Source of the DNA: Acidobacteriota bacterium
GTDB lineage: Bacteria; Acidobacteriota; Terriglobia; Terriglobales; Acidobacteriaceae
NCBI GenBank assembly: GCA_028876335.1
Contig: JAGWSG010000118.1
Coordinates: 1-33,777, forward strand
Length of the DNA: 33,777 nucleotides
Direction: 5' to 3'
In this document: positions 1 through 8,156 of the stretch, piece by piece
How the letters are laid out: each line of letters begins with the position of its first letter
Numbering within the stretch: the first letter of the stretch is position 1
The notes under the pieces: generated by a model
Told to the model about the DNA's origin: nothing
The model's database searches: none
The model's input: only the letters and a program-made list of their open reading frames with translations
Program-made: the position numbers and the translations under genes

Positions 1-2813
1 CATCGCAGCCGCCGGCCGGTGAGGTACCTGCAAACGGAACTGTGGAAGCAACCTACACGCAAAAGGATGGAGCGGTTGCTGTTCGCCAGCTTGAAGTGAG
101 CCTGCCCCAAAGTCACATACAAGCCGCAGGTCAAATCGGCGCCTATCCGCTCACCAGCCCAACCTCGATCACGCTCGATGCCGAGTCTCGCGACATACAC
201 GAATTTGATCAGGTACTACGTGACCTCGGCCTTGAACGCAATGGACGGAGCGGCTCTAGCGCTCTGCCCATCTCCTTCAAAGGCGATGCGCTTTTCCGCG
301 GAACATGGACAGGGTCGCTGGTCCGGCCGCATCTCACAGGCTCCCTGCAGGCTTCAAACCTTGGCGCAGAAATGCCGGCACGGGAAGGCCCGCAAGCCGG
401 TATACCGCAGACAATCCACATCGATTCAGTAGATGCCACTGGAAGCTATGCTCCCACCCGCATTTCCATCGATCACGCGCAGATTAAGCAGGACGACGCG
501 CAAGTGGAGATGAGCGGAACCCTCACCGCTGCGGCGCCTGCAGAACCACAATCAGTGCGGACGGCAAACAAAACGGCTCATAAGCAAGCCATACCGCACG
601 TGCTTGCCGGTAATTCCCTGCTCCACGCGCAATTGCATGCCACCAACATCACGGTGGAAAAGCTTCTCCCCCTCTTTGGCAAGGATCTTCCCGTAACTGG
701 CAAGCTTAATGCCCAGATCGAAGCCAATGGCCAGGTTCGCTCGCTCAATGGAAGCGGATGGGCTGAACTCAACAAAGGCACACTATTCGGTGAGCCTCTG
801 TCGCAGGTGCGCGCGGAAGGAAATATGGCAGCCGATGCAGTACGTCTGACCACCTTCCGCATAAAGGATGAAGCGGGAGTTGTCACCGGATCCGGCAGTT
901 ATGATTTGAAGTCAAAGCAGTTTCAGGTTTCCGCGCAAAGCGCCGCCATAGATCTTGGGCGCGTGGAAAGGCTGAAGCATGTCGGCGTTTCCATTACTGG
1001 CGTCTCGAGCTTTTCAATTTCAGGCAATGGCACCGTCGATGATCCCCATCTACAGGCCCAGGCCACAATGGAAAAGGTGGAGATCGGTGGCGAAGCTCTC
1101 GGCCGCGTACAGCTCGCAGCCCACACCGCAAACCAGGCGGTACTGTACAACCTCACCACCAGCTTGGACTCCGCCACACTGTCGGCGCATGGACAAACAG
1201 CACTCAAAGGCGACTACGACACGCAAGCCACTCTCAGCTTCTCAAAGTTTGATATTGGCGCGCTTCTCAAAATGGCACAGGTGCAGGGGCTTAACGGACA
1301 ATCATCGCTAGCAGGCACAGTCAGCGTGGCTGGCCCATTAAAGCATCCAAACCAGTTACATGGCGAAGCAAAACTGAATGAACTCGCGGCAACTATTGAG
1401 GGCGTACATTTGCGCAGCGACGGTGGGCTGCACGCGGCATTGGCCAATGGACGTGTCAGCCTTGACCCGCTCCATATCACGGGTGAGGAAACCGATCTCC
1501 ACATCGAGGGTGGCATCACCTTCAAGGACAAACGCCCGTTAGATCTAAAGGCGCAGGGCTCCATCAATCTGAAACTCGCGGAGACCATCGATCCGGATTT
1601 GAGCGCCAGCGGAACCACAACGTTCCAGGTGGAAGCGCACGGATCGCTGGAAAATCCCGGCCTGCGCGGGCGCATCGAGTTTAAAGAAGCATCGCTTGCG
1701 CTCGAAGACTTGCCTAATAGCCTCAGCCACCTGACGGGCACTCTTGAGTTCAATCAGAACCGGCTTGAAGTACGGTCACTCACCGCAACCAGCGGCGGGG
1801 GACAGTTGAGCGTGGGCGGTTATCTCGCATACCAGCACGGCATCTTTGCCAACCTTACACTCACCGGCAAAGGCATTCGAATTCGCTATCCGCAGGGAAT
1901 CAGCTCGCAGGCCGATGCAAAGCTCCAGTTGCAGGGACCGCAAAAGAATCTCCTCCTCAGCGGCAACATTCTCATCACCCGCTTCACGGTAAGCCCCGAA
2001 CTGGACTTTGTTGCACTGGCCTCGCAAGCCACAAAGGTGCAACCGGTGGCTCCACCCGATGCGCCATCCAACCACATCCGCCTTGATGTACATATCGTTT
2101 CGTCGCCGCAGCTGAATTTCCAGAATGCCTTTGCCAAGCTGGCCGGAGATGTGGATCTTCACTTGCGCGGAACTGTAGCTACTCCCTCACTGCTCGGTCG
2201 CATTTCCATCACGGAAGGCAGTGCAACGATCGCCGGCACGCGTTATGAACTGCAGCGTGGCGACATCACCTTCACAAATCCCGTACGCATTCAACCTTCC
2301 ATTGACCTGAACGCAACGGCGCGTGTGGAGGACTACGACATCACACTTGGTCTGCACGGATCGCCTGACAAGCTCAACGTCAGCTACCGTAGCGACCCGC
2401 CCTTGCCGGAGCAGGATGTCGTGGCGTTGCTTGCGTTAGGCCGCACGGAAAACGAGCAGCGGATCTATACGCAGCAGCAGGAGCAGTTAGCCAATAATCC
2501 CGCAACCGATGCGCTGCTGGGCGGAGCACTCAATGCAACCGTGAGCAGCCGCGTGCAAAAGCTGTTCGGCGCCGGTTCCGTAAAAGTGGATCCCAGCTAT
2601 CTTGGTGCGCTTGGCAATTCCACAACGCGCATCACGGTAGAAGAGCAGCTCGGTAAGAATCTTACGCTCACGTACGCAACAAATGTGAACACGACTGCCC
2701 AACAGCTTTTACAAGCGGAAATCGCCATTAATCGCCACGTCTCTCTTCTGGTGGCGCGCGATGAGTCCGGCGTTTTTTCCATGGTGGTCAAGGCAACCCG
2801 CCGGTACAAATAG
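1..2813 (+). CDS. tamB: TamB-type translocation and assembly module protein (3' part)
   Basis: The reading frame is open from the left edge (frame of base 3), so the gene begins outside the window; the GTG at 42 is internal. About 936 residues are visible. They form the long low-complexity beta-rich repeat pattern of AsmA/TamB proteins, which bridge the inner and outer membranes and take part in envelope biogenesis or lipid transport. The last ~350 residues look like the conserved TamB C-terminal domain (DUF490): a 'DVVALLALGRTENE' segment, then a Gly-rich stretch, and a beta-strand end closing in RRYK. No signal anchor is visible because the N-terminus is missing. A BamA/TamA partner, often adjacent in other genomes, would lie upstream and cannot be seen. 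Family assignment is firm; whether it serves outer-membrane protein assembly or phospholipid transport is not shown by the sequence. Confidence 0.85.
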   Translation, partial: SQPPAGEVPANGTVEATYTQKDGAVAVRQLEVSLPQSHIQAAGQIGAYPLTSPTSITLDAESRDIHEFDQVLRDLGLERNGRSGSSALPISFKGDALFRGTWTGSLVRPHLTGSLQASNLGAEMPAREGPQAGIPQTIHIDSVDATGSYAPTRISIDHAQIKQDDAQVEMSGTLTAAAPAEPQSVRTANKTAHKQAIPHVLAGNSLLHAQLHATNITVEKLLPLFGKDLPVTGKLNAQIEANGQVRSLNGSGWAELNKGTLFGEPLSQVRAEGNMAADAVRLTTFRIKDEAGVVTGSGSYDLKSKQFQVSAQSAAIDLGRVERLKHVGVSITGVSSFSISGNGTVDDPHLQAQATMEKVEIGGEALGRVQLAAHTANQAVLYNLTTSLDSATLSAHGQTALKGDYDTQATLSFSKFDIGALLKMAQVQGLNGQSSLAGTVSVAGPLKHPNQLHGEAKLNELAATIEGVHLRSDGGLHAALANGRVSLDPLHITGEETDLHIEGGITFKDKRPLDLKAQGSINLKLAETIDPDLSASGTTTFQVEAHGSLENPGLRGRIEFKEASLALEDLPNSLSHLTGTLEFNQNRLEVRSLTATSGGGQLSVGGYLAYQHGIFANLTLTGKGIRIRYPQGISSQADAKLQLQGPQKNLLLSGNILITRFTVSPELDFVALASQATKVQPVAPPDAPSNHIRLDVHIVSSPQLNFQNAFAKLAGDVDLHLRGTVATPSLLGRISITEGSATIAGTRYELQRGDITFTNPVRIQPSIDLNATARVEDYDITLGLHGSPDKLNVSYRSDPPLPEQDVVALLALGRTENEQRIYTQQQEQLANNPATDALLGGALNATVSSRVQKLFGAGSVKVDPSYLGALGNSTTRITVEEQLGKNLTLTYATNVNTTAQQLLQAEIAINRHVSLLVARDESGVFSMVVKATRRYK

Positions 2814-3130
2814 AGACTCTCTTTAAGTAGGAGCAACCGGTTGAACGCTCCTGTATCGAAGAAAATCCCTTTAGTGAAACCTTCAGGCAGTCCCTCTCGA
2901 AAGGGGTTTAGTTTCCATATTGAATCAGTGTAACTGTTTTCATTAGAACAAGATAAATCGCATCTCATTCGTCCGATTTCCTGCGACCTTTTGCCTTCTG
3001 ATGTGTCTCTAAGTATAGGAACGGCAATGCTGCCGGGAATGCAAGAAACTTCCTCGCACTCTTTAAGCGATGTGAAGCCTATGAAAGTCCCAAGGCTGGC
3101 CGGATCCATTAACAAAGGGAGGAGTCGGAA
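2814..3130. other. Gene-free stretch between tamB and the BON gene
   Basis: About 317 bases without a credible gene. Two small inverted repeats follow the tamB stop. GGAGC at 2830-2834 pairs with GCTCC at 2847-2851 around a 12-base loop, but no T-run follows. CCCT at 2892-2895 pairs with AGGG at 2902-2905 and is followed by a T-rich stretch, so it is a weak terminator candidate. The right end holds a strong Shine-Dalgarno sequence (AAGGGAGGAG, 3115-3124) for the next gene. I see no convincing -35/-10 pair. Confidence 0.4.
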
Positions 3131-3949
3131 ATGAAAAACAAGAATACGAGAAAGATGGTGGCCGTTTCCGCGGCTGTTATCGCCGGGGCCCTCCTGGGTA
3201 TCCCTCAGACTTTAAGGGCGTCCCAGCCTGCCTATGCGGCCGCTAATTCTGCCGCCGCGACTCAGCAGGACATCGCGGTCGCGCGCGCGGCAGAAGCCAA
3301 ACTGAACAAGGATCGCTTCGGACATGTCACAGTCCAGGTGGAGAACGGCATTGCTACCTTGCGCGGAACAGTAAGTCTGTATGAGTACAAGGCAGATGCA
3401 GAGAAGCGTGTCTTGCAGGCCAAGGGCATCTCAGCTGTGCGCAATCTGATTCAGGTGACCAGCCCAGCCATCAGCGACCACGACCTGCAGGCCAAGCTCG
3501 CGGAAAAGCTCTCGTATGACCGCGTTGGTTTCGGCAATGTCTTCAACGCCATTTCCGTACAGGTGCAAAACGGCGTTGTAACCCTGGGCGGACATGCCCG
3601 CACCTATGTGGATCGCGATTCGGCTCTCGCGCTGGTCAGTACAACGCCCGGCGTAAAGGACGTGATCAGCAATATCGAGGTCGATCCGGTTTCGATCATG
3701 GACGACCAGACGCGCATGGCGGTTGCACGTGCAGTGTATGGCTATCCGTCGCTGAACAAGTACGCGCTCAACCCGGCAAGGCCAATCCGCATTTCGGTGC
3801 AGAACGGCCATGTGGAGCTTTACGGTGTGGTTGATTCACAGGCGGACAAGAACACCGCAGGTCTGCGTGCCAACACGGTTCCTGGTGTTTTCAGCGTCAA
3901 GAACTATTTGGAGGTGGCGAATGAGCCGGCCGAAAAACCTCGCAAATAG
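3131..3949 (+). CDS. Exported protein with three BON domains
   Basis: A 272-residue protein starting at ATG 3131, six bases after a strong Shine-Dalgarno sequence. Residues 1 to about 36 form a Sec signal peptide (basic MKNKNTRK, a hydrophobic core, then an Ala-rich AYA-type cleavage region). Three BON (OsmY/nodulation) modules follow at about 46-110, 116-185 and 193-263. Each shows the V-x-V-x-N/Q-G-x-V/A-x-L-x-G pattern ('VTVQVENGIATLRG', 'ISVQVQNGVVTLGG', 'ISVQNGHVELYG'). BON domains are associated with periplasmic or outer-membrane surfaces and with phospholipid binding, as in E. coli OsmY and DolP. The protein probably acts in the periplasm in envelope stability or stress, but its binding partner is unknown. 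It stands alone, 317 bp after tamB, and is followed by an unusual set of alternating GC arms. Confidence 0.85.
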   Translation: MKNKNTRKMVAVSAAVIAGALLGIPQTLRASQPAYAAANSAAATQQDIAVARAAEAKLNKDRFGHVTVQVENGIATLRGTVSLYEYKADAEKRVLQAKGISAVRNLIQVTSPAISDHDLQAKLAEKLSYDRVGFGNVFNAISVQVQNGVVTLGGHARTYVDRDSALALVSTTPGVKDVISNIEVDPVSIMDDQTRMAVARAVYGYPSLNKYALNPARPIRISVQNGHVELYGVVDSQADKNTAGLRANTVPGVFSVKNYLEVANEPAEKPRK

Positions 3950-3954
3950 CTAGA

Positions 3955-4036
3955 GCGGCCAGGGGGAGCTCATACAAACTCTCGGCCGCAATCGGCGGCC
4001 TCGAACTAGGAAGGAGTTCGGGGCCGCATTTCTTTG
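3955..4036 (+). terminator. Terminator with competing upstream arms (attenuator-like)
   Basis: Right after the BON stop (TAG, 3947-3949) four complementary GC arms alternate: GCGGCC (3955-3960), GGCCGC (3984-3989), GCGGCC (3995-4000) and GGCCGC (4022-4027). Arms 3 and 4 belong to a 13-bp stem (3995-4007 with 4015-4027, one U-G wobble) around the loop AGGAAGG, followed by ATTTCTTT; this looks like a rho-independent terminator. Arm 2 can instead pair with arm 3, and arm 1 with arm 2, as in classical attenuators. The terminator call is reasonable; the regulatory reading is inference. Confidence 0.6.
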
Positions 4037-4135
4037 TGTGTAAAACTGCTCGACAAGGCGTATCGCGCGCTCCAGTTGTGCGATTCACAAAAATGTAAAC
4101 AAAAAATCGCTAATTTTCCTTACACTTATCTGGCC

Positions 4136-4480
4136 ATGCAAATAGACTCGCCTCTTTCATCCACTCGCAGGCAGGGGAAAAATGACGGCACGACGATTTA
4201 TTCGATCGTCGGTCCACTCACTCTGCGCAACATGTTTGACCTTCAAAACGATCTGCGTGGTTCATCTCCCACAAAGCTGACCATCTTCGATCTCTCTCAA
4301 GTCCCCTATCTTGACTCGGCGGGCATGGGTCTCATTATGAACCACTACGTGCACTGCCAGACGCGCGGCTGCAAGCTTGTAGTCGCGGGCGCCACTGCAC
4401 GCGTCCTCGACCTATTCAAGATCACACGCGTGAACACGGTGCTGCCGCTCGCGAATTCGGTTGAAGAAGTCGACGTCTAA
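4136..4480 (+). CDS. STAS-domain protein, anti-sigma factor antagonist-like
   Basis: A 114-residue single-domain protein with the STAS fold pattern of SpoIIAA/RsbV-type anti-anti-sigma factors. The 'YLDSAGMGLI' segment holds the Asp-Ser pair whose Ser (residue 61) is the phosphorylation site in that family. Unphosphorylated antagonists bind an anti-sigma kinase and release a sigma factor. I chose ATG 4136 because family members begin close to this point; an in-frame TTG at 4034 would add 34 residues with no homology-like pattern. There is no clear Shine-Dalgarno sequence before 4136. A -10-like TACACT lies at 4121-4126, which would give a very short or absent leader. No sigma factor, anti-sigma kinase or phosphatase gene lies nearby, so the partner is unknown. 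Confidence 0.8.
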   Translation: MQIDSPLSSTRRQGKNDGTTIYSIVGPLTLRNMFDLQNDLRGSSPTKLTIFDLSQVPYLDSAGMGLIMNHYVHCQTRGCKLVVAGATARVLDLFKITRVNTVLPLANSVEEVDV

Positions 4481-4540
4481 GACTCAACCTTCCGCCTTTT
4501 CACCCTGCCTCAAGTAAACTGTTTGGTGGGGCATGAGACG

Positions 4541-5404
4541 ATGGGGCTGCTGGCGAAGACGCGCACAACTCTGGAAATGATCAAGTGGGAGCACTCCATC
4601 TTTGCTCTCCCCTTTGCGCTGACCGCCACGCTACTTGCGGCGCATGGTGCCCCCGCCATGCGCACTCTCCTCCTGATCCTTGCTGCTATGGTCACTGCAC
4701 GCTCCTGCGCCATGGCATTCAACCGATGGGCAGATGCGGATCTGGATTCAGCCAATCCCCGTACCAGCGCGCGCGCCATTCCAGCCGGACTGCTTTCCCG
4801 GCAATTTGTGCTGGGTTTCTGCGTGCTGATGGGTGTGCTCTTCGTGCTCTCCGCGGCCGCGCTCAATCGGCTTACTTTGTATCTTTCACCAGTTGTGCTA
4901 ACAGTACTGCTCGGTTACAGCTACATGAAGCGCTTCTCGCGCTGGTCGCACCTGATTCTCGGGCTGGCTCTCGGCATCGCACCCTCCGCCGCCTGGATCG
5001 CCGTGCGTGGTTCGCTGGACCCGCGCATTCTCGTCCTCACCGCAGCCGTTATGCTCTGGGTTGGCGGTTTTGACGTACTTTACGCCTGCCAGGATTTTGA
5101 GCATGATCGCAAAGTCGGCCTGCACAGCCTTCCCCAATCCTTTGGCATTCCCGCCGCATTCTGGGCGGCGCGCATCATGCATCTCTCCATGCTCGGTTTG
5201 CTCATCTGGTTCAGCCTTTTGTTTCACTTCGGCATTGCCGGCTGGCTCGGCGTTGTTGCTGTGGCATCCTTGCTGGCGTGGGAGCATTCCCTGGTTTCTC
5301 CCCATGACCTGAGAAGGCTCAATGCGGCCTTCTTTACCATGAACGGCGTCATCGCCATGGTTTTTCTCGTATTTGTAGCCGCCGACGTGTGGCTGCGCAG
5401 GTAA
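4541..5404 (+). CDS. UbiA-type polyprenyltransferase, probably MqnP-like (menaquinone pathway)
   Basis: A 287-residue integral membrane prenyltransferase with many hydrophobic segments. The first Asp-rich motif is 'NRWADADLDSANPRT' (residues 61-75) and the second is 'DVLYACQDFEHD' (178-189). These aspartates bind Mg2+ and the prenyl diphosphate in the UbiA family. The 'NPRT..R..PAG' extension and the 'QDFEHD' form resemble the UbiA-like branch assigned to the futalosine menaquinone route (MqnP) more than E. coli UbiA. An mqnA gene in the same window supports this reading. ATG 4541 is preferred over the upstream in-frame TTG 4523 and GTG 4526, because the conserved 'MIKWEHSIFALPFA' starts only 12 residues later. 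It lies 7 bp before pheA and is probably cotranscribed with it. Automated pipelines may call it 4-hydroxybenzoate octaprenyltransferase. Confidence 0.85.
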   Translation: MGLLAKTRTTLEMIKWEHSIFALPFALTATLLAAHGAPAMRTLLLILAAMVTARSCAMAFNRWADADLDSANPRTSARAIPAGLLSRQFVLGFCVLMGVLFVLSAAALNRLTLYLSPVVLTVLLGYSYMKRFSRWSHLILGLALGIAPSAAWIAVRGSLDPRILVLTAAVMLWVGGFDVLYACQDFEHDRKVGLHSLPQSFGIPAAFWAARIMHLSMLGLLIWFSLLFHFGIAGWLGVVAVASLLAWEHSLVSPHDLRRLNAAFFTMNGVIAMVFLVFVAADVWLRR

Positions 5405-5411
5405 GTTGCCC

Positions 5412-6341
5412 ATGTCTGCTCAAACACCAGCCAAGGAATCGCCGGTTGAACTCTGGTACGGCACCAGGCGAAAAACCCCTCCGCAACCGGAATCGGCGGC
5501 GGTCAGTCAGCCCGGCGCCGGCCCGCGTGTCGCCATTCAGGGCGAACTTGGCGCCTTCAGCCATGAGGCCGCGCTCAAGCTGATCCCAGATGCCGTTGTG
5601 GTGCCGTTCTCCCATTCCATTGGTGTCTTTGCGGCTCTTGCAGCCGCAACTGTAGATGCCGCGGCTTTGCCTATCGAGAACAGCCTCGCCGGTTCCGTCT
5701 CGGAACACTTCGACCTGCTGCTGACGCATGACGTAACGGTTGTCGCCGAAACTCGACTGCGTATCCGCCACAATCTGATTGTGATCTACGGCACCCGCGC
5801 CGCTGACGTGGTGCGGGTCTTCTCACATCCGGTTGCATTGGCACAGTGCAAGCAGTTCCTCGCCGCGCACCCCAACATGGAGCCATTCGCCTTCTACGAC
5901 ACCGCTGGCAGCGTAAAACAATTAGTTGAGATAGGCGATCGTCAGGCTGCAGCCATTGCCAGTGAAGCAGCAGCGCGCACATACGGGGCAAAAATTCTTC
6001 ACGCAAATATCGAAGACAATTCCGAAAACTATACCCGCTTCTTTCTCGTTAAGCGCGCAGAGGACGCCGTTCCAGATCCTGCCGCCAACAAGGTGAGCCT
6101 CGCTTTTTCCGTCGAAAACCGGCCGGGCTCTCTGGTTGCGGCGCTCAATGCACTGGCTGCCCTGGGTACAAACCTCACCAAGATTGAGTCCCGACCTGTA
6201 CATGGCAAGCCATGGGAATATGTCTTTTATGTGGACTGCCAGATTCAATCGCCTTCAGAAGCGGACCATGCCGTAGATGTTCTCCACAAGCATTGCGCCA
6301 TGGTGAAGGAACTGGGCCGCTACCATGAAGGACTCGAATAA
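5412..6341 (+). CDS. pheA: Prephenate dehydratase with ACT domain
   Basis: A 309-residue enzyme converting prephenate to phenylpyruvate in phenylalanine synthesis. A weakly conserved N-terminal extension covers about 38 residues. The catalytic periplasmic-binding-like domain runs from about 39 to 215, with 'QGELGAFSHEAA', 'ALPIENSLAGSV' and the hallmark 'NYTRF' (residues 206-210, catalytic Thr 208). The ACT domain runs from about 227 to 305, with 'NRPGSLVAAL' and 'ESRP' (259-262), the site where phenylalanine binds for feedback inhibition. This is the monofunctional form, with no chorismate mutase domain. ATG 5412 is chosen over the in-frame TTG 5406; AGGT just upstream overlaps the ubiA-like stop and can serve as the ribosome site. 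The 7-bp spacing from the prenyltransferase gene suggests one operon. A strong hairpin follows. Confidence 0.95.
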   Translation: MSAQTPAKESPVELWYGTRRKTPPQPESAAVSQPGAGPRVAIQGELGAFSHEAALKLIPDAVVVPFSHSIGVFAALAAATVDAAALPIENSLAGSVSEHFDLLLTHDVTVVAETRLRIRHNLIVIYGTRAADVVRVFSHPVALAQCKQFLAAHPNMEPFAFYDTAGSVKQLVEIGDRQAAAIASEAAARTYGAKILHANIEDNSENYTRFFLVKRAEDAVPDPAANKVSLAFSVENRPGSLVAALNALAALGTNLTKIESRPVHGKPWEYVFYVDCQIQSPSEADHAVDVLHKHCAMVKELGRYHEGLE

Positions 6342-6366
6342 TCCGGTATTAAAGTGGGCTGAAAGC

Positions 6367-6399
6367 AAATCGGGGATGCGCTAAGCGCATCCCCGATTT
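6367..6399. terminator. Bidirectional hairpin terminator between pheA and the convergent barrel gene
   Basis: A perfect 15-bp inverted repeat (6367-6381 with 6385-6399) encloses a 3-base TAA loop. The stem ends in AAAT/ATTT, so each strand has a short U-tract. It lies between two convergent genes and can end transcription both ways. Confidence 0.85.
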
Positions 6400-6440
6400 C
6401 GTTGTGCGGCCGGACTCTCGGAAGCCGCACTGGAAAATCT

Positions 6441-7043
6441 CTAGAAATGGTAGGCTACACCAATCGTCGGATTGTAAATATTAAACCACTTGTTGGTGGT
6501 GAACTGCGAAATGCCGAAAGTTGGAACCTTGGTTACGAAGCCTCGATATTCCGCGCGAATATCGAAGCTCGGGCTAATTTCGTACGCAATGCCCGCTCCG
6601 TAAAGACCGCCGATTAATGTCTGCTGCTTGGCGTCGATATTCTGCAGGCCCGAGTTGCGGATGGGAAGCAAAATCAACGCTCCGGGCCCGGCTTCCACAA
6701 ACGGATTGAACTTGCGGAAGTAAAAGCTGCGTACAAATGCCGCGGAGATTTCCTGCGTCCGAACAGGCACTTGATAGTGGTTTGGATTGACGTAGTAATT
6801 CAGCTTGTTCTGGTATGTGATGCCGTAATTGGCTTCCAGCGCGCTGGAAGGCGTAAGCATGAAGCGATAACTCAGCAACGCACCATAGGCAGTAGTGGAA
6901 TGCACCTGCACATTCGTGGAGGATGCAGTAAAGGGCTCGATTAACGCCGTACCACTCAGGCTGATGTCCTGACGGCTCTCCTGAGCGCGACCTGCGGCCG
7001 CCCCAATGGCCAGCAGGAAAGCAATAAACACAATCTTCTTCAT
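6441..7043 (-). CDS. Outer-membrane beta-barrel protein (OmpA-like/porin-family barrel)
   Basis: A 200-residue protein starting at ATG 7041-7043 on the minus strand. A signal peptide (about residues 1-20, 'MKKIVFIAFLLAIGAAAGRA') is followed by alternating amphipathic strands rich in aromatic residues. The chain ends in 'GVAYHF', the C-terminal Phe typical of outer-membrane barrels recognised by the BAM complex. The size fits a small eight-stranded barrel. Acidobacteria carry many such proteins and their cargo or function is usually unknown. It is transcribed towards pheA and separated from it by the shared hairpin. It has its own 190-bp upstream region and no operon partner. Confidence 0.75.
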   Translation of the reverse strand: MKKIVFIAFLLAIGAAAGRAQESRQDISLSGTALIEPFTASSTNVQVHSTTAYGALLSYRFMLTPSSALEANYGITYQNKLNYYVNPNHYQVPVRTQEISAAFVRSFYFRKFNPFVEAGPGALILLPIRNSGLQNIDAKQQTLIGGLYGAGIAYEISPSFDIRAEYRGFVTKVPTFGISQFTTNKWFNIYNPTIGVAYHF

Positions 7044-7232
7044 TCGGTCCTGAACCTCACGACTGCCTAACCTAGTGGCTGGCGACGAAAACTAGTCAAG
7101 TTTCGGCGCGCCGGTCTCCCGTCGGCCGCTCTCTTGCATTGTAAATGGCCGGAACGGCTTATGGCTCCCCGGCATGCCCCGATTTGCTTGTTGGCTTAGA
7201 CGCGCGCGCATACGATTGGGCGCTTGGCAATT

Positions 7233-8156
7233 TCATCCCGCCCGTTCTGCGTGGAAATAAAAGGGTGGGCCCTGCTCTTCAGCAAGATCCCGCACAGTTT
7301 GCAGAAAGGCCCGCGCCGCGTAGCTCAGCGTTGCCTGCTTCCTGTGAAAAAGCCGCAGAACACGCTTGAATTCCAGCTCATCCACTATGATGCGCTTCAG
7401 CTCGCCAGACTCGAGTTCGCTGGCCACAGTGAGTTTCGGAACCAGCGCAACGCCATTCCCCATTGCAACAAAACGCTTGATCGCATCGATGGTCGGCAGT
7501 TCAATCCGCATGTTGAGCGGCGTCCGATAACGCTGGAACGTTTCAATCACCTTTCGGCGCAACGGCGAGGTCACGTGGTGCGCAATAAAGGTCTCTTCTC
7601 CGAGCTCAGTAATGGACACGCGTTCCCGCGCTGCCAGAGGATGAGCGGGACTTGCAACAAGTGCGAGCGTGTCTCCGTAAACTGCCCACGATTTAAACTG
7701 CGCAATGTCCGGCCTGAATGAAACCACTCCCATTTCCACCGTGCGCAGATTCAGCTCCTGCGGAATACGGCTCGCCAGCATGCGGTGCACAATTACGTCC
7801 ACATGCGGATGGCTGCGGCGAAACGCGTCGATGGCAGAAAGCAAATAGAGGCACGTGTACTCATTGGCGGCGAGCTGCAGTTGCCCGCGTTCCAGGCTCT
7901 TCAGCTCGTCCAAAGCACTGGAAGCTTCTCGTCGCAGCGCCAGCAGGCGCAGCGCATATTCGCGCAAAAGCGTGCCCGCAGCGGTTAATGATCCATCCCG
8001 AGCTGTGCGGTCAAAAAGAGCCTCTCCAACCGACTCCTCAAGCTTGCGAATGGCCTGGCTGACGGCCGGTTGCGTGCGATGCAGCCGCTCGGCCGCACGG
8101 GAAAAGCTGTGCTCCTCCGCTACTGCCAGAAATGTCTCCAACTGGCTCAGTTCCAA
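7233..8156 (-). CDS. LysR-family transcriptional regulator, divergent from leuA
   Basis: A 307-residue LysR-type regulator. The N-terminal winged helix-turn-helix (about 1-60) has the family pattern 'HSFSRAAERLHRTQPAVSQA'. A linker helix and the type-2 periplasmic-binding co-inducer domain (about 90-295) follow. The start codon is TTG (8154-8156): it is preceded at eight bases by GAGG on the minus strand, and no ATG or GTG lies upstream before an in-frame stop. It is transcribed away from leuA and the two genes share a 127-bp spacer. By analogy with E. coli ilvY/ilvC and other divergent LysR pairs, it probably controls the leu-ilv operon in response to a pathway metabolite and represses its own gene. 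The ligand cannot be read from the sequence. Confidence 0.9.
   Translation of the reverse strand: MELSQLETFLAVAEEHSFSRAAERLHRTQPAVSQAIRKLEESVGEALFDRTARDGSLTAAGTLLREYALRLLALRREASSALDELKSLERGQLQLAANEYTCLYLLSAIDAFRRSHPHVDVIVHRMLASRIPQELNLRTVEMGVVSFRPDIAQFKSWAVYGDTLALVASPAHPLAARERVSITELGEETFIAHHVTSPLRRKVIETFQRYRTPLNMRIELPTIDAIKRFVAMGNGVALVPKLTVASELESGELKRIIVDELEFKRVLRLFHRKQATLSYAARAFLQTVRDLAEEQGPPFYFHAERAG

Noticed and set aside
578-886. Long antisense open frames inside tamB, leu, ilv and topA genes
   Set aside because: They mirror the codon structure of strongly supported genes on the other strand and show no family pattern or ribosome site.
4034-4135. N-terminal extension of the STAS protein from TTG 4034
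   Set aside because: It lacks a usable ribosome site and adds residues beyond the compact STAS domain; the start of that extension also abuts the terminator tail.
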